Part shown: piece after piece, positions 34,738-45,374 of the stretch
How positions within the stretch are numbered: the stretch's first letter is position 1
Layout: every line of letters starts with the position of its first letter
NCBI GenBank assembly: GCA_903772945.1
Contig: CAICTM010000153.1
Coordinates: 41,023-105,022, forward strand
DNA length: 64,000 bases
Source: Seminavis robusta
Lineage: Eukaryota > Bacillariophyta > Bacillariophyceae > Naviculales > Naviculaceae
Reading direction: 5' to 3'
Position numbers and translations under genes: made by a program
Notes under the pieces: generated by a model
What the model saw: the letters and a program-made list of their open reading frames with translations, nothing else
The model's database searches: none
What the model was told of the DNA's origin: nothing

Positions 34738-36206
34738 CAGCATTTCATGGGCCCATGCTCACGGGCCCATTTCAGGACATTTGTATGGCCATTCATTTTG
34801 GCATAGATAGCAGCTGATCTGCATTTGACATCCCACGGGCACCCTTGCTAACAGGCCCATTTCAGGATGTTCAGATGGCCTCCCTCGAGGGCAGCCCTGC
34901 ATGTTGATGCATCCCAAGCACACTTATTCTCACGTGCATATTGTAGGAGCTCCAAATGGCCTTCCTTAGCAGCATAGAAACATGTATGAACATCCCAAGC
35001 ACACCCATTCTCATGTGCATATTGTAGGAGCTCCAAATGGCCACCTTTGGCAGCATAGTAACATGTAATAACACCCCAAGCGCACCCATTCTCATGTGCA
35101 TATTGTAGGAGCTCCAAATGGCCACCTTTGGCAGCATATGCACATGTGCTTTCCCCCCAAGGACAGCCATTTTCATGAGCATACTTCAACATTTCCAAAT
35201 GGCCATTTTCTGCAGCATAGCGGCATGACTGTTCGTCCCAATGGCAACCATTATCTCTGGCCCACTCCAGGACTTCCAACTGAACACCGATTGCAGCACA
35301 GGCACATGTCCATTCATCCCAAGGGCAACCATTATCTCTGGCCCATTTCAGGACTTCCAAATGACCACCCTTGGCAGCATCAGCACATGCATTTGTATCC
35401 CAAGGACAGCCATTTTCTCTGGCCCATTTCAGCATATTCAGCTGTCCAATCTGTGCAGCTTTGCGGCATGTTGAATCATGCAAAGGACAGCCATTCTCAT
35501 GGATAAATCGAAGAACATCAAGACATCCACCCTCAGCAGCCATCTTCGAAACATCCTCATCCAATGGACAGCCATTTTCATGTGCCCATTTTAGGAGCTC
35601 CAAATGGCCACCTTTGGCAGCATTAGCACAAGTCCATTCATCTCATGGGCAGCCATTCTCCCTTAGCCATTTCAAAACATGCAGATGCCCAACCGAAGCA
35701 GCAACTTGGCATGTTTTTCTATACCAAGGATATCCTTTTTCATGTGCCCACTGAATCACCGGCAGAGAGCCCAGTTTGGCAATTGTGGTGCAAGGACCAT
35801 CATCTGGTGACTTCTTTGTTGAGCATTTGTAGTTGTTCCAGTATTCAGCACATGACACATTGTAGAATGCTGCAGAGAAGAAAGTATCTTTGTTGGTTGT
35901 TGATCGCTCTCCAAAATCTGTCCAATGGTCGCGTTTCCTGACTAGAGGAGGATTCTTGACAGTGTCACAGTATTCTTGATAGAGCTGTTTCCACTGCTTG
36001 TTGACACTGCCTGCAAAGGCATACTGCCCCATCCCCAGAGCGGGAAGAACCTTACCAATCCAAATGTCCTTGTGGTCCAGCAGCAATGAAATGTTTGAAC
36101 TGGTAGCACTGGTATGATCCATTGTCGGTTTCAAAGCAGGAACAGGGGGGTTTAGAATAGGTAGATTCATGGATGCATCCGCCTTGCTGTCATTGGTAGA
36201 GGACAT
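34738..36206 (-). pseudogene. HENGCPW-type ankyrin repeat gene with in-frame stops
   Basis: Read from ATG 36206, one frame encodes an N-terminal region with an F-box-like helix (VLPALGMGQYAFAGSVNKQW), a conserved FFSAAFYNVSCAEYW segment, and then about a dozen 26-27-residue repeats of the type LEVLKWARDNGCPWDEWTC.YAA..GH. A TGA at 35643-35645 sits exactly where the repeat has Trp (GCP-stop-DEWTC). The frame then continues perfectly to a TAG at 34848, and beyond it another repeat (QGCPWDVKC, LKWAREHG) reads to 34738. Two nonsense changes without frameshift indicate a recent pseudogene. The intact relative is at 59959-61368. Confidence 0.78.
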
Positions 36207-36870
36207 GACGATCTTCTGCACTAGCTAGCTAGCGATTCAGGATTGTTGCTTTTGCTTTTGTGTGTTGCAGAGATTATCCACTTTTTGTGTTTCGTAGCGT
36301 GGAGACGGATGCCCATCAAGTTCGTTGACACCACGCTACGGTACGTTGTCGTTGCCTTGGAGCAGCGAGCAGCACTCGGACTCACTGTACCACGGTCTCG
36401 AGCGTCGAGCGTCGAGAGTGGTTCTTCGATCGTGCGGACGATTGCTTCCTCTTCGTGAAACGTGGAACTTTCTCCGTTAGGATTGAGGGTATCAAGTATC
36501 AAGGCCTTTTCAATTGACCACCGAAACTGAGCAGAGGCACAACAACCTTGGAAAGGTGAGCTGATGTCTCCATCACCTCTACTATTGATAGACTACAGAG
36601 CAAAGCATCTCTAGCCAGAGCTAGCTACCTGTACTTGCTAGAAGCTATCCAGTAGACTAGCCAGATATTAGACAGCCGGTTAATTCATGGGCCAGCCACA
36701 TTGATCGCATGAAGAAGTCTCTTGATCAGGGTATTCTCTGTTAGCGTTCGGAAGAGAAGCGAGAAAAGTGTTCTGTGGAGTCAAGTCGAGTTACTACCGT
36801 GTGCTCTTCGCAAGCCAGGGTACAGTAGTGTCTCTATCTTCTTGATTATCTTGTCATTTTAGTCATCAAG
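36207..36870. other. Divergent intergenic region
   Basis: Lies between the starts of the ankyrin pseudogene and the PH gene. CTAGCTAGCTAGCG is at 36221-36234. No gene is supported. Confidence 0.4.
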
Positions 36871-39348
36871 ATGAAGAACGGCCACCGCAAGAATGGTTCG
36901 AGTAGTAGGACGACGACAACAACCAGCATTCGACGCAACAGTGACTCTGCCAGTGTCTCGAGTTTGAGCGAGTTTCATAGTGCCCGAAGTGGCGATTCCT
37001 TATCTCGATTCCCCTATCATCATCACCATCATGAAGGATCCAAAGGCTCCGGCCGTAGTCAACGCCGTGGAGCTCCGCAACGAACTCGATCTCGATCGTT
37101 GGATATTGTGGGAGGGGATGACGACGATTCCATGGAGTTCAATAACGACAATAGTGATAACAACAACTCTCCCTACCACAACTCTGGCACGGAAGGTCGT
37201 CATGTGCGTCGGGGACGCCGCAATACCAATAATTCCAGTTTGGCGTCCTCTGCGGCCTCAATGGAACTGGACGAATCAGCAGCCAGTGTCCTCATGTTAC
37301 AAGAATCCTCCACGTTTCCAGAACTATTGCAAGGCGATGAATTGCAACAAGCCAGTGGCTGGAATTTCGCCATGGAACATCGGATATTCCTCAAAGCCGT
37401 ACTAGAGTTACTGGCACAACGCGACAAGGTCGCCACCGAAGTGGGCATGAATGACCCAAACGTCTTGAAATCGGGGCCACTCAAAAAGGCATCGCACTTG
37501 ATGCGGGGGATTTGGAAGGTCAAATATATCGAGATACGACGGGGAATGTTTTCCTATTACGAAGATGCGTCCAATAGAAACGCAAATGAATCATCGAACT
37601 TGTTGCGCAAAAACATACCACTCGAAGCCAATGCCTGTCACTGTCGGGCGGTACGCTTGCATCAAAAGGCTTGGAATATCACTCCGCGTGGCGCCATTTT
37701 CGAATTGGCCATTACTGGAAGACCCAAACGATTATGGATGGCCAATTCCAGAGAAGAACGACAGGCGTGGATACAGGCCATTCATGATGCCATGGTGGGA
37801 GGTTCCGTCACACGAGGAGGGAACATCAATCAAAAGACACAAGAATCCAAAATGTCACCCTATAAAGAGGATATCAAAAAGTACCAAAAAGTACAGGGAA
37901 TGCTGCGAAATGCCAAGACCAAGGAAGACTACGTCATTGCCTTGAGAACTATTTTCCGACATGATCTCAATGTACCCGTCAAAATCATTATTGAACAGAC
38001 CGAACAAGAGAGCAAACCCAACAGCGACGTCAAGGGTGCGTTTCATGAAGGAGACGTCAAATTTGGGGTCGATCAACTCTACAAAGATCTGCTGCGAGAT
38101 ACCTTGAAAATCAACTCGGAATTGTACAATGGCAATAGTGGACATGCCCCGGAACGCATCACGGGAGACCTGGCGCGGCGCATTCTACTCTGTGGCCGCC
38201 GCGACGACGACACTACTACGGCTAGCAAATATGACATGTCCGAATCGCAGGCATTGGCATATGCCCGGGATGTCCTCTTGTCGGGGAATCGGACCCGCAG
38301 TGGCGGTGATGCGTACTTTTGCGTCGACACACTATGCAAAAATGAAGAGCTCGTCGTCTTGGTCCCGAGCTCGATGGAGGCCGAACCCGTCTCTATCACA
38401 GTTAGTCGCGATGACGATGATGATGCCATTGGAAACGATTTGCATTCCAAAAGTGGGTGGCTACGAACACGACGAAGGACTCGCAATGCCTGGGTCAAGG
38501 CCTATTTTGTCCTTTCGGAAGGGACGCTTAGCTTTTACGAGCACGCCCTGCCGCGACCGCATGGATTGCAGGGGCAGCTAGCCATTTCCGAAGCTACCAT
38601 GTCCGTTGCGAGAGAAGAACAAAAGGGCAATGGCTTTGTCTTGACCATTGTGGCAAAGGACAAGGTGGAGCGGCAACTCTTGTTCGAATCCGAAGAACGT
38701 CTCTTGGTCTGGGCGTATGCGCTCGAGTGCGTTGCCAAGTCCAAGGGAGGAGCCGCACCCGCCACTTTGACAAAGGCAATGAAGGGTGTCATGGCAAGGA
38801 TGCCAAGGGTGTCCATCGTGGGGGTCGTCGGAGCGAATCCAATAGCCATCAATCCCAATCACCCGAGATCAGCGGGCAACTTTGCGGAGGACACGGCGAT
38901 GGAGGGCGCCAGTCTCGCAGAGGCGGCTCTGAAGGAACACGTGGCCAATCTGGGCCTTGATTTCAAAGACTTGGGAAGCCGCCTTGCAGCATTTGCCAAC
39001 CAATCATCACCCACCGTAAAGGTAGCGATTGAAGCGGGGACTGTGTACAAGGTTTGTACGTTGGATCCCGAAGGCGTCGAAAGCAAGGATACCTGGGCAA
39101 TCATTGAGGCGACATTTCTTCAGGATTTCCGTGTGAGTGGTGGACCCAATGGACGGATCATCAGGGGTCAAGAAACGGTTCGAATTGATGTTTCTCGGTG
39201 CTCGGCACCGGCATCATTGCCTTCGGTTCGTCGCATGTCAACCGAGGAACCAACAACAGGTCGGCAACTCCCAATACCAAAACTTTTACGCACCTTCAGC
39301 GATGATGTTGAATACAGGGGCAGCAAATCAAGAGCAAGGAACACATAG
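36871..39348 (+). CDS. Protein with two pleckstrin homology domains
   Basis: This single-exon gene encodes 825 aa. The first 150 residues are Ser/Asn/Arg-rich and disordered. PH domain 1 (about residues 200-310) starts SGPLKKASHLMRGIWKVKYIE and ends in the helix with the invariant Trp, REERQAWIQAIHDAM. A helical region follows (YKDLLRDTLKINSELYNG). PH domain 2 (about 525-625) runs from SGWLRTRRRTRNAWVKAYFV to LLVWAYALECVAK. The C-terminal 200 residues form no family I can name. PH domains usually bind phosphoinositides or proteins and bring a scaffold to membranes. The basic KK, RGR and RRRTR residues early in both domains are compatible with lipid binding. No enzymatic domain is visible, so an adaptor role is inference. 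Confidence 0.8.
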   Translation: MKNGHRKNGSSSRTTTTTSIRRNSDSASVSSLSEFHSARSGDSLSRFPYHHHHHEGSKGSGRSQRRGAPQRTRSRSLDIVGGDDDDSMEFNNDNSDNNNSPYHNSGTEGRHVRRGRRNTNNSSLASSAASMELDESAASVLMLQESSTFPELLQGDELQQASGWNFAMEHRIFLKAVLELLAQRDKVATEVGMNDPNVLKSGPLKKASHLMRGIWKVKYIEIRRGMFSYYEDASNRNANESSNLLRKNIPLEANACHCRAVRLHQKAWNITPRGAIFELAITGRPKRLWMANSREERQAWIQAIHDAMVGGSVTRGGNINQKTQESKMSPYKEDIKKYQKVQGMLRNAKTKEDYVIALRTIFRHDLNVPVKIIIEQTEQESKPNSDVKGAFHEGDVKFGVDQLYKDLLRDTLKINSELYNGNSGHAPERITGDLARRILLCGRRDDDTTTASKYDMSESQALAYARDVLLSGNRTRSGGDAYFCVDTLCKNEELVVLVPSSMEAEPVSITVSRDDDDDAIGNDLHSKSGWLRTRRRTRNAWVKAYFVLSEGTLSFYEHALPRPHGLQGQLAISEATMSVAREEQKGNGFVLTIVAKDKVERQLLFESEERLLVWAYALECVAKSKGGAAPATLTKAMKGVMARMPRVSIVGVVGANPIAINPNHPRSAGNFAEDTAMEGASLAEAALKEHVANLGLDFKDLGSRLAAFANQSSPTVKVAIEAGTVYKVCTLDPEGVESKDTWAIIEATFLQDFRVSGGPNGRIIRGQETVRIDVSRCSAPASLPSVRRMSTEEPTTGRQLPIPKLLRTFSDDVEYRGSKSRARNT

Positions 39349-39737
39349 ATAGTCACTCGCATGTAACCCATTCATGTGTATAACTAGCTTGAAAAGTTCG
39401 TCTATTGTATTGCTGCTTCCCGAAGTGAATGCCGTGTTGGGTTGCTTTTTGTGCCCCAGAGTGGAGTCCGGGATTGGTTGAAAAAGACGGTGGAAACTTT
39501 GAAATTTTATGGTTTGATTCTTTCGTCCTCGATAGAAATTCATGTTTCGAGTTTCTTCATGTTTCGATTTACAAAAATAGTTTCAGAAACAAAGTCCAAC
39601 ATGAAACAATGTGAAATAAGTCTTATTTGGGACACCCTAATTTGAAGGTGTTGCAACCACAAAGAGCTCCACAAAGCGTCTGGCCCAAGCAAGTGATAGA
39701 TTCATATCTTACTTTTGATACGGTACCTACCAACAAG
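39349..39737. other. Short intergenic region
   Basis: AT-rich with TGTTTCG-type words; nothing coding is supported. The open frame preceding ATG 39738 is probably 5' leader. Confidence 0.4.
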
Positions 39738-40543
39738 ATGCTTCGAGGGTCCAGGAACCTCTTGGGAAGGTATGGTGGTGTCCCCATGGCCGCCAACACC
39801 ACCACCACAAGTCCATTCTCCTTAATATTGCCATCCACCCCCACCACCACCACCATTCGCTACAAGCACTCGCATCGACAAATCAAGCGCTTTCAAAACC
39901 ATCCGGCTCGATTGAGGGTCGAAAAACGAATGGGAATTGATCGAACGCCCCTTCCCATGGATCCACCCAAATATCCACCCGTATTGGAACCCATCTTTTT
40001 GCCCAATGGATGGTCGCCTCCGCCCCAACAAACACCAGACTATCCCTTTGGCGTCGCCCGCACCAAAAATAAACCACACGATGCCATTGGGTTCTTGCCC
40101 GTATATTCCAATTTCCGGTGAGTAGAGTACCGTAGGATACCAAACAAAAACAAAACAAAAAGAGAGAGAGAGAGAGAGTGGTAGGAATGATACTGTGTTT
40201 CATCATGGATGATTATTGGTATACCAAAGGACGGCTATTTTTGGTTGCATATAATCCTCACTTACTTTCTTCTTATGATGGACCTCCACTTTTCCTGCCA
40301 AATCAATAAATTACGCTACCGCACTACAGCAAGGACGGGGCCAGGGTAACCACTCGCGTCAAAAAGGTCACGGGTGATCGAGACTTGTTCATTCGAGAAT
40401 TGCGGTCTGTATTGGAGTTGCCGCCACCCAAAAATGGCAATGCTCGATTGGATCCTATACGAGTGCGAGTGGGAGGTACCATCGAAGTCAAGGGCAACCG
40501 AACACGAGAAATCAAGGCATGGTTGGCAGGGCTTGGATTTTAA
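39738..40543 (+). CDS. MRPL49: Mitochondrial large-subunit ribosomal protein mL49
   Basis: Exon 1 (39738-40117) and exon 2 (40330-40543) join across a 212-bp intron in phase 2, giving 197 aa. The mL49/Img2 signature spans the junction: GFLPVYSNFR, KDGARVTTRVKKVTGD, a short helix RELRSVLELP, then VGGTIEVKGNRTREIKAWLAGLGF at the very end, the classic C-terminus of this family. The N-terminal 80 residues start MLRGSRNLLGRYGG and are rich in Thr, Arg and Ser without acidic residues, as expected of a mitochondrial presequence. The intron contains an AG dinucleotide run. The upstream open frame back to 39627 is not needed. It is one of the few mitochondrial translation genes in the window. Confidence 0.88.
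40161..40178. repeat. AG dinucleotide microsatellite in the mL49 intron
   Basis: About nine AG units lie shortly after the 5' splice site and before the intron's pyrimidine-rich half. Confidence 0.8.
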
Positions 40544-41331
40544 AAATACCGAGTTGTTTATTCATGGATTCTTGTCAATGTGCTAGGAAAACCATCCATT
40601 CAAACAAACAATCAGCAAGCAAGCTAGTATTAGTTACGGGTATCGAGACTGTACCGTACTTGATATGAAGAGAACATGGAAGCGAAACGAGTTCGCAGTT
40701 TGCAAATGTTTTAGATCCCATTACAACACCTACTTGCAGCAGCTCAGCTGGGATCTGTCTTTTAATCAATCTAGAGTGCCGCTTTGGCGACCCTATCAAC
40801 ACTTCCATGCAGGAGTTGGTGTCTATCGTACAGCTCCAGATTGGACTGGATAGTTACTAGTAGTACCGGTATCAGTCTTCCTCAAAGTGTGTCGTCGTCG
40901 AGCCTTGACTCTGGAGGGGCTTGAGACTTCTTCAAAACCGAATTGCACCTCAACCCGTGTTTCCAAGATCATAATCCAAACAAGGTGCTTCCAAAGGGGG
41001 AACATTGGTACCGGTACATGTATTCTCTCAAGCGGACCTCAACCGGCTTTCTAGCTAGCTAGTACGAGTCTAGTAGAAAGCTTGTAGCAAACCCACATCT
41101 CTCCAAGCAGTCAGCAGTCAAATACCCCAGCCACCTTTCTTGGTTGTCACTGTAGACGAGAATACCCGAGGCGGCAAGACAAGGAACTCACACGAAACTT
41201 GGATGAATGTTTTTTAGGTTGAAAGGGTTGTCTATGTATGTAGTCTTCTTGTCTTTTTAGCAACTTGAAACGGTTGAAAAGTCCAACTCTTTGTACAAGT
41301 AAATTTTTGGTGTTCTTGCCGCGATGCTTGT
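40544..41331. other. Intergenic between convergent genes
   Basis: No gene is supported. It contains GTACCGGTA at about 40863, TTGGTACCGGTACATG at about 41006-41021 and CTAGCTAGCTAGTACG at about 41052-41067. Confidence 0.5.
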
Positions 41332-43085
41332 CTAATCAAACTCTCGTTTGGCATCGTACAGGGAAACGAATGCGATGGAACCAAGAAGGAATACGGCAGC
41401 ATTCAACCCGTAGACGACACTCCAATCTTGTTGCGTATAATCCAAAATCTTTCCAGTCAAAAACACTCCAAAGGTTCCCGTCATGACAGCTGGTAAACTG
41501 GTGATGGAGTACAGCAATCCGGCCCACTTTTCCCCAGCCTTTTCCTGGTTTGCTGAAAGGTAACCAGCACTGGAGGACAAAACGGCTTGTGAGCGGCAAG
41601 CTGCCATCATGATGCTCTTGTGATCACGCAATTCCCTTGGACTTACCTGTTCCATGCCATGAGGCCGGTGGTACTCGTCAGTAGCAGTTGAGCCACCCAC
41701 GGCTGGTCTGGAATATGCGAGGAAAGGGTCAAGAGTGACACAGACGGTATGAACAACGCAGTCCCCTGGAATGCCTTTCGAATATTGGTAATGGCTTGGA
41801 CTCGTTCCTCTTCGTCGAGGTCATCGTCAAGCCGTTGCAGCAAATTGTCGGAGAGGGAACCCGCTAGCAATGCACCCAGAGCCCCCGCTACACTGGGCAA
41901 TATGGAGAAGAGTGCCGATTCTTTGACATTGAGTCCGTACTGTTCCGAATAAAAGGTGGGCGACCACGCCAAGAGATTGTAGAGCCCCCAATTGTTGGCG
42001 GCATGAGCAAGCAGCATAGCCCAGGCCCCTTTGGATTTCACAAATCCCATCCATGGAGCCTCCTTGAGGGTTTCCATCGACTTGGTGACTTCTGCCATGA
42101 TATTATTGGGTTGGGTTTCTTCCGTTACAGCAATGGCGGCTGTGGGCGTCACATCCACCACCAATGGTTCCTTCAAAGAGTCGTTGCTGTCGGGAGCATC
42201 CTTGGCGAGGGATAACCAGGGGATCAACCAAAACAGTCCAAGCCCTCCATAGACCAAAAAGATATACCTCCAATCTCCGAGATAATCAATGACCAGAGGC
42301 GAGATGAAGTACGCCCCCACTGTTCCCGCATGAAACCCGGAAAACACCGTGGCCAAAGATCGGGACTTTTGTCCGGTGGTGGTCCAACTGGAGAGGAGTG
42401 TTTGCAAAGTCGGCAACACCACGGATTCTGCCGCACCCACACTGGCTCTTGCCAAGAGCAGGGGTAGCATAGTAGTCGCCCCCGCGGCCGCGGGCGTGAC
42501 AATGGTGGCCAGACTCCACACCGTAATCCCACAGGCCATGACTATACGGGGTGACATGGTGGCCACAATAATGCCTGCCGGGACAATGCCCAACCCGTAG
42601 CCCACACTAAACAGAGATGACACGGTCCCCTTCATGGTTTCGGAGTACCCAAATTCGGCACTGAGGGGTACCATGGCCACCGACATGGCGACCCGGTCCA
42701 AGGCACTCAGAAGAGCCACACCCCAGCAGAGGAATAGCATGATATTCTTCATTTGTTCCTGCTCGTCTTGACTGTCGTTCACAGCAGTAGATTCCAGGGA
42801 AAGCTCTGGCATTTCTGGAAAACTTTCAGTTAGAAGAGCCGTGGTATCATTGGAGATGCTGCTTTGGACTATTTCCTCTTTCGCCACAACCTTGGTACTG
42901 TAAAGGGGTATCCTGGAGACAAGGCATTTCGAGTGGCAGATATTACTATTGCATATTGCTGCTGGCTGGATGGCTCTTTGTGTCAGGCGTTGACTCTGAA
43001 ACCCTACAGTTGAATAAAGTAAAACTAGCAAGACCCCTACATGGAGGAAGTGCCTTGTCGTCGATAGCAACATGGTTGTTGTCAT
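41332..43085 (-). CDS. MFS transporter of the ANTR/SLC17 type, probably plastid-targeted
   Basis: Exon 1 (43085-41647) and exon 2 (41569-41332) join through a 77-bp intron, giving GLMAWNS followed by AGYLSANQEK and 558 aa. Twelve hydrophobic segments are visible, with MFS motifs such as ALDRVAMSVAMVPLSAEFG, SSLFSVGYGLGIVPAG and LLLARASVGAAESVVLPT. These resemble the anion transporters that move phosphate, ascorbate or organic anions. The N-terminus is a hydrophobic signal peptide (VGVLLVLLYSTVG) followed by Phe at the predicted cleavage point (GFQSQRLTQR). That arrangement fits the bipartite plastid leader of diatoms. A long soluble loop with VDVTPTAAIAVTEE splits the halves. The start is the ATG before TTTMLLS. 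The substrate cannot be told from sequence. Confidence 0.85.
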
Positions 43086-43615
43086 TGACCGAGAGAAAAG
43101 GAAGGTTTGAGGGTTTGAGGCAGACAATGAGATTCGTTTCTATGCTACCCCCAGCCAGAATCGAATCTCCTTGCGGACACCCCAGCTCACTTACTTTTCA
43201 TTGGCCACCGTCAGTCTTCTTCGTCCCAGAAGCGCCACATTCACTGCTTTCTTCTTCAGCTGCTCCTATTGTCAAAGACATGTTGACTGTGACAGTCAGT
43301 GCAACGTGGTCGGTATGTGATGCGATGCAAGGCTTTCGTCATGATTGGCCTTCTTCTCCCTGAAGATCGTGTCCCGAAGTAAATTGACTCAAATTCGACT
43401 CATCCATTCGTCACTTAACTGTATCCACGTCTCAGAGAGTCAAAACCGCGGCTCACATTTTCGGAAAAGATCCTTCTGCTTATTGCCTTGACGGACCCTT
43501 TCATTACATTTTAGATGCTGTATTTATTTACTTGTACATGCATTGCTAAATAGCTTTTATCTATTCCGCGTTATTCTCATTACGAACTGGCTCTGGCATA
43601 CGGTAGCTGCTGTAT
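43086..43615. other. Intergenic, nothing coding supported
   Basis: A motif TCACTCA..CATTCGTCACTCAACTGTATCCACGTCTCAG-like sequence at about 43400-43440 recurs at about 45175-45212, flanking the 43616-44854 gene on both sides. Confidence 0.45.
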
Positions 43616-44854
43616 CTACTCTTCTTTTGGCACATCCATATCTGAAGGCTCGTCCTCGGTCACTTCCTCGTTGGTTGGAATGGGACATGCCTCTACCATT
43701 TTCGTGGCACCATCCGATCGTAGCGTCAACCCGACAAAGACAATCGCTGCAACGGCCCACCCCGGCACGAGCTCGACTGCGTGGTATGATGCCGGAAAGG
43801 AAGGATCCACAAAAATAGCCCCCACTTTGGCACTCAAATAGAGGACTCCAAAGCTTTTCAATCCATTTGCCAACAATCGGTATTGCTGGTCCAGGTGCAA
43901 GGCACCCCGTTCAGTGGCTTCCTTGAGATCTAGAGAGGTCACGGCGGCCAACAAGGTCCACGCCGGAAAGGCTCGGGCCAAACGACGGCCCGTCCACGAC
44001 GGAATGACACTGGTGGGATGCGTCGACACCAATTGCAATCCCGTGAAAAACAAAAAGCCACTGGCCAACACACTGTATTTGACCTGGACGGGATCGTCCC
44101 GGTTTTGCGGCGCCAAACTCACCAATCCTTGGGCGACCCCATCGCAAATCTGTTGGGGCCACTGAAGAAGACCTGTCGAGGCTGTCTTTGCCCAAATTCC
44201 ACCACAGACGGTGGCACCCAATCCGTACGCGGCCATCAGTCCCTGCTTCATCATGCCTTGATAGGCTTGATGGCTCTGGAGCGGATCCGTGCCCGGAATT
44301 TTGGTAATGAGCGGGGCTTGCCACACCCACAACGCACTACCAATTCCCGCCGCCGCCAAGGCCAAATTGTGGCGTCGTGCCGTGTTACTTTGGAGTTCGT
44401 TCTTGCGACAGGCCCGGATGAGAGTACCATAACTGGTCAAAATCAGGGGCGCCGCACTCAGAGCACCGATCCGGGCAAAAAAGCCGTGTTGCCAAGTGGG
44501 CATCAGGGCCCCCATGGGTTGATTGGACCGAATGGTCGTGTAGACGACCGTCGACCACGCGGCCGTAGTCGCGATACCGGCGGCGGCGTACAAGAACTTG
44601 TAGAGAGCCGGCACTTTGGGGGAAGACCCGCCCCTGAAACTGTCGAGGTCAGTGATAGTGGAACTGGTTGTCTCCTCCGCTTCCAGGAGAAGATCCTTGT
44701 GGGTAGTGCTAGACTTGTCGGCAAAGGAAAGAAGAGCACGGCTAAAGCCAATACGAAGTGGTCGCCGCATGTTATGCATGACGGCCGTGGCGGATACGGT
44801 AGTGACAGTGGCCAAGGCCAAGAAGAGGGCGAGTTGGAGAGGGCGGAGCATCAT
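43616..44854 (-). CDS. Multi-pass membrane protein with signal peptide, unknown family
   Basis: The 412-aa single-exon product begins with a clear signal peptide (LQLALFLALATVTTVSATA). A Ser/Thr/Glu-rich linker with DSFRGG follows, then about seven hydrophobic stretches (FLYAAAGIATTAAWSTVVY, HNLALAAAGIGSALWVW, YGLGATVCGGIW, FLFFTGLQLVS, WAVAAIVFVGLTL). The acidic tail ends in SDMDVPKEE. I do not recognise the family. The FRGG element after the signal peptide is something I associate with secreted or plastid-routed diatom proteins, but the residue after the likely cleavage site is not aromatic, so location is open (secretory pathway or outer plastid membranes). It neighbours a probable plastid transporter on the same strand. 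Confidence 0.7.
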   Translation of the reverse strand: MMLRPLQLALFLALATVTTVSATAVMHNMRRPLRIGFSRALLSFADKSSTTHKDLLLEAEETTSSTITDLDSFRGGSSPKVPALYKFLYAAAGIATTAAWSTVVYTTIRSNQPMGALMPTWQHGFFARIGALSAAPLILTSYGTLIRACRKNELQSNTARRHNLALAAAGIGSALWVWQAPLITKIPGTDPLQSHQAYQGMMKQGLMAAYGLGATVCGGIWAKTASTGLLQWPQQICDGVAQGLVSLAPQNRDDPVQVKYSVLASGFLFFTGLQLVSTHPTSVIPSWTGRRLARAFPAWTLLAAVTSLDLKEATERGALHLDQQYRLLANGLKSFGVLYLSAKVGAIFVDPSFPASYHAVELVPGWAVAAIVFVGLTLRSDGATKMVEACPIPTNEEVTEDEPSDMDVPKEE

Positions 44855-45374
44855 GCTACAGTTGTGGCTGGATTGTTCCAGGATATTTCAAGGCGAAGAA
44901 AAACCAAGAAACGCTAGAACTTAGAACTTGTCGTTTGCTTAAATCAACAAACGCTTGAACTTGTCGTTTGTTTCTGTTTCTCCTAATGCTGATGATCGCT
45001 CTCGCTTGCTACGCGGGTAGTCTACCCTTCCGTCTTTGCGTCGGTGCTACAGTACCATTAGTCTACCCATTGTTGTCTTCGGTCTTGGTCGAGTGCCTTG
45101 ACACTTGTTTTGCGAGGCAAAACGCACTTGCCATGCAAGTACGATTTTGAAATTTTATTTTGACTCAATTGTCACTCATCCATTCGTCACTCAACTGTAT
45201 CCACGTCTCAGAAACTGTTGCCGGCAGGCATCGTGGGCTTCCGAAAAGATCTTTGACAATTCCTGCCCACTTTTATCACCGCCGCAACAAGGAACAAACA
45301 GAAAGGAACAAGTAAAAGATACCTGACTTGCAGCAGCTACTCTTCGCAATGTTACGAGCCGCATTCCAGATTTG
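44855..45374. other. Intergenic region
   Basis: Contains the second copy of the TCACTCAACTGTATCCACGT sequence (about 45184-45210) and two copies of CGCT.GAACTTGTCGTTTG around 44910-44970. No gene is supported. A missing first exon of the peptidase may lie here. Confidence 0.4.

Noticed and set aside
35643-35645. Possible recoded UGA (readthrough or selenocysteine) in the ankyrin gene
   Set aside because: The repeat position demands Trp, a second stop of a different type (TAG) occurs downstream, and no SECIS-like element can be argued, so plain nonsense mutation is simpler.
41615-41646. A 32-bp intron in the ANTR-type transporter
   Set aside because: The phase would fit, but a 77-bp intron with a better acceptor (CCTCCAG, exon from 41569) also keeps phase and gives a more family-like join.
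44018-44917. A 299-codon plus-strand open frame
   Set aside because: It lies wholly opposite the signal-peptide membrane-protein gene, has an Arg/Gly/Gln-rich composition and no domain; it is a shadow of the high-GC antisense strand.
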